Assembly: GCA_964504285.1 (NCBI GenBank)
Contig: CAZDDZ010000074.1
Span: 1 to 13,880, forward strand
Direction: 5' to 3'
DNA: 13,880 nucleotides
From: Pseudoflavonifractor sp964504285
GTDB taxonomy: Bacteria > Bacillota > Clostridia > Oscillospirales > Oscillospiraceae
Shown: positions 12,112 to 13,880 of the stretch, in pieces
Layout of the letters: every line of letters begins with the position of its first letter
Numbering within the stretch: the stretch's first letter is position 1
Notes under the pieces: model-generated
What the model was told of the DNA's origin: nothing
Databases searched by the model: none
Seen by the model: the letters and a program-made list of their open reading frames with translations, nothing else
Made by a program: the position numbers and the translations under genes

Positions 12112-13752
12112 ATGTTTGAAACGAGTGTTGTCCCAAACAACGCAAATAGTATTACCCCCAATATCGGCAATCGCGTCTATTGCCTTTACCGTGTGTCCAC
12201 CGACCAGCAGGTAGACCATGACGCGGCCAACCAGGCCGACATCCCCATGCAGCGGAAAGAGTGCCACAAGTTTGCCGAACGTATGGGCTGGAAGATTATC
12301 CACGAGGAGCAGGAGGAGGGCGTTTCCGGTCATAAAATCCGGGCCTCTGACCGCGATAAGCTCCAACTGGTCAAAGAGGCCGCCCGGCAGAAGAAGTTTG
12401 ATGTTTTTCTGGTTTTCATGTTTGACCGCATCGGCCGCATCGCGGACGAAACGCCCTTTGTGGTGGAGTGGTTTGTCAAAAACGGTATCCGCGTGTGGAG
12501 CACCCAAGAGGGCGAGCAGCGCTTTGATTCTCACACCGACAAGCTCACCAACTATATTCGTTTTTGGCAGGCGGACGGTGAAAGCGAAAAGACCTCCATC
12601 CGCACCTCTACCCGCATGGGTCAAATTGTGGAGGAGGGTCATTTCACCGGCGGCATCTGTCCCTATGGCTACAAGCTGGTCAAGCTGGGCCGTGTCAACA
12701 AAAAGGGGCATGAGCTGTGCGACCTTGCCATCGACGAGGACGAGGCCCCGGTTGTCCGTATGATTTTCGAGCAGTATGTCCAGCACGGACGAGGCGCACA
12801 GGCCATCGCCAACTATCTGAACAGCCTAAATATCAAGAACCATTCCGGGTGCAACTGGCACCCGGCCAGTATTCGCGGCATGGTGCGCAACATCACCTAT
12901 CTCGGTATTTTGCGGAGCGGAAAAAGCCGATCTCAAATCCTGCCTATGCTTCAAATCATTGACCAGCAAACCTTTGACGATGCACAGAATATCACTCGGC
13001 AGCGTAGCCAATCCCATGAAGAAACCCGCCATGTTCCGTTAAATATTCGTGGCAACTCGCTTTTGGCCGGGAATATCTTTTGCGGCCATTGCGGGGCGCG
13101 ACTGTCCCTCACCACCAATGGTAAGGGGCGCGTCCGTCAGGACGGAACGGATGCTGTGCGCGTGCGCTATGTGTGTCAGACCAAAACGCGAAAGCACGAA
13201 CCCTGCGATGGACAGACCGGCTACACGCAGAACAAACTGGACGGCGTTATCGACGAGATTGTGCATGAAATTTTTGGCAGGGTCAGGAGCTTTTCCCGCG
13301 CTGAGGTTTTGGGCATTGGACACAAGGCCAAGATGGAGGAACGTCGGGCACTTGCCAGAAAAGCCCAGCGTGAGTATGCCAAAGCAGAAAAGGACTTGCA
13401 GGGTCTAAAGGGAGAGGTCGTCAAGGCCGTCAACGGCGGCAGCGCCTTTCCTCTCGATTTACTAAGCGAGTTGGTACGGGAGACTGAACAGAAATGCCGT
13501 GACCTGCGAGAGCAAGTCAGCGCCACGCAGAGCGCCGCCGACGAGGGTGAAATGATGATGCAGGAAATGGCAATGAAATATGACCAACTCATAGCGTGGT
13601 CGCAAGCCTATGAGACCTCCGGCATGGAAGCACGAAAAATGATTGTTGCACAGCTCATTGAGCGTGTAGACGTGTTCCGGGATTATCGTCTGAAAATCAA
13701 GTTTACCATCAGCGTAGAGCAATTTTTGCAAGGTCTTGATATTTCGGCATAA
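12112..13752 (+). CDS. Large serine recombinase, ICE integrase/excisionase
   Basis: A 546-aa protein. ATG 12112 is preferred: AAAGGA (12097-12102) lies nine bases upstream, while the in-frame upstream start at 12034 has no ribosome site. Residues about 18-170 are the resolvase catalytic domain with nucleophile Ser29 in LYRVSTDQQ and arginine-bearing motifs such as FDRIGRIADE. Residues about 195-310 are the Recombinase domain (GGICPYGYKL, YLNSLNIKN, SIRGMVRNITYLGIL). A zinc ribbon follows, with Cys324 and Cys327 (FCGHCGARL) and Cys355 and Cys365. Residues about 390-500 are a charged coiled coil as in TnpX-like and phage integrases. Length is normal for the family. It is intact, so it is probably active. 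It joins attP to a chromosomal target, apparently the tRNA-Ala at the right edge, and excises with a directionality factor. Confidence 0.95.
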   Translation: MFETSVVPNNANSITPNIGNRVYCLYRVSTDQQVDHDAANQADIPMQRKECHKFAERMGWKIIHEEQEEGVSGHKIRASDRDKLQLVKEAARQKKFDVFLVFMFDRIGRIADETPFVVEWFVKNGIRVWSTQEGEQRFDSHTDKLTNYIRFWQADGESEKTSIRTSTRMGQIVEEGHFTGGICPYGYKLVKLGRVNKKGHELCDLAIDEDEAPVVRMIFEQYVQHGRGAQAIANYLNSLNIKNHSGCNWHPASIRGMVRNITYLGILRSGKSRSQILPMLQIIDQQTFDDAQNITRQRSQSHEETRHVPLNIRGNSLLAGNIFCGHCGARLSLTTNGKGRVRQDGTDAVRVRYVCQTKTRKHEPCDGQTGYTQNKLDGVIDEIVHEIFGRVRSFSRAEVLGIGHKAKMEERRALARKAQREYAKAEKDLQGLKGEVVKAVNGGSAFPLDLLSELVRETEQKCRDLREQVSATQSAADEGEMMMQEMAMKYDQLIAWSQAYETSGMEARKMIVAQLIERVDVFRDYRLKIKFTISVEQFLQGLDISA

Positions 13753-13764
13753 TGCGCGTATAAT
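13736..13764 (+). promoter_or_regulatory. Near-consensus outward promoter at the element end
   Basis: TTGATA (13736-13741) and TATAAT (13759-13764), exactly 17 nt apart, overlap the last codons of the recombinase gene and point to the element boundary. The -10 is perfect and the -35 matches five of six. Confidence 0.65.
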
Positions 13765-13777
13765 GACATAAATCCAG

Positions 13778-13801
13778 AGTATAAGTGCGGCTTTTTATAC
13801 T
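13778..13801. repeat. Inverted repeat next to the element boundary
   Basis: AGTATAA (13778-13784) and TTATACT (13795-13801) are exact inverted copies 10 nt apart. It could be a weak terminator, an arm-type recombinase site, or part of the leader transcribed from the outward promoter. Confidence 0.45.
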
Positions 13802-13818
13802 ATGGGGGTACGCGAGTG

Positions 13819-13880
<62 letters not shown>

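Larger units (their letters stand above)
666..13818 (+). mobile_element. Right-hand part of a Tn916/Tn1549-like ICE
   Basis: Transfer-type cell-wall peptidase, cargo, Orf7/Orf8-like regulators, a small excisionase-position protein, a large serine recombinase and a disrupted tRNA occur in the order expected for an ICE right end. Most transfer genes (relaxase, VirB4, coupling protein) are outside the window or lost. The left limit given is only the first element gene seen; the right limit is set at the tRNA D-loop. Confidence 0.75.

Overview
The window is the right-hand end of an integrative and conjugative element (ICE) of the Tn916/Tn1549 type in a GC-rich clostridial Firmicute, most likely a gut Oscillospiraceae-like bacterium. 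The lineage is inferred from strong AGGAGG ribosome sites, homologues of Tn916 Orf7 and Orf8, a large serine recombinase of the clostridial ICE type, an SLH-anchored surface glycosidase, and GC-rich genes interrupted by AT-rich inserts. No database search was possible.

Layout. 1-617: an AT-rich stretch with the N-terminal part of a small one-helix membrane protein on the minus strand. 618-2648: a terminator, then a membrane-anchored NlpC/P60 (C40) cell-wall peptidase, the only clear conjugation gene here. 2657-9527: a cargo block bounded by copies of a palindromic repeat (core AGTCCGAATCGGACT). The block holds a promoter, an XRE-like regulator, a transmembrane Ser/Thr kinase with an extracellular leucine-rich-repeat domain (4-nt overlap with the regulator), a tiny ORF cut short beside an IS110-family element, a secreted SLH-GH5-like glycoside hydrolase, a 35-codon lipoprotein-like ORF and a terminator. 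9548-10297: an OmpR-type regulator with a degenerate receiver domain. 10356-11293: a leader-like ORF containing a terminator hairpin, then Orf7-like sigma and Orf8-like regulators. 11294-11774: about 480 nt without a gene but rich in RNA structure, including a 294-nt RNA closed by a perfect 10-bp stem and ending at a strong terminator. 11797-13752: a 72-aa protein in the excisionase position and a 546-aa large serine recombinase with its own promoter. 13736-13880: a near-consensus outward promoter, an inverted repeat and the 3' three-quarters of a tRNA-Ala(GGC) whose 5' part is not canonical, which looks like the element-chromosome junction.

How the parts may work together (inference): the recombinase moves the element in and out of the tRNA-Ala gene. 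The Orf7/Orf8 pair, the attenuator-like leader and the structured RNA form the regulatory block that normally controls excision and transfer. The kinase/regulator pair and the surface glycosidase are cargo for the host cell. The most promising undescribed items are the structured RNA at 11418-11711, the tRNA-targeting junction with its outward promoter, and the XRE plus LRR-kinase signalling pair.
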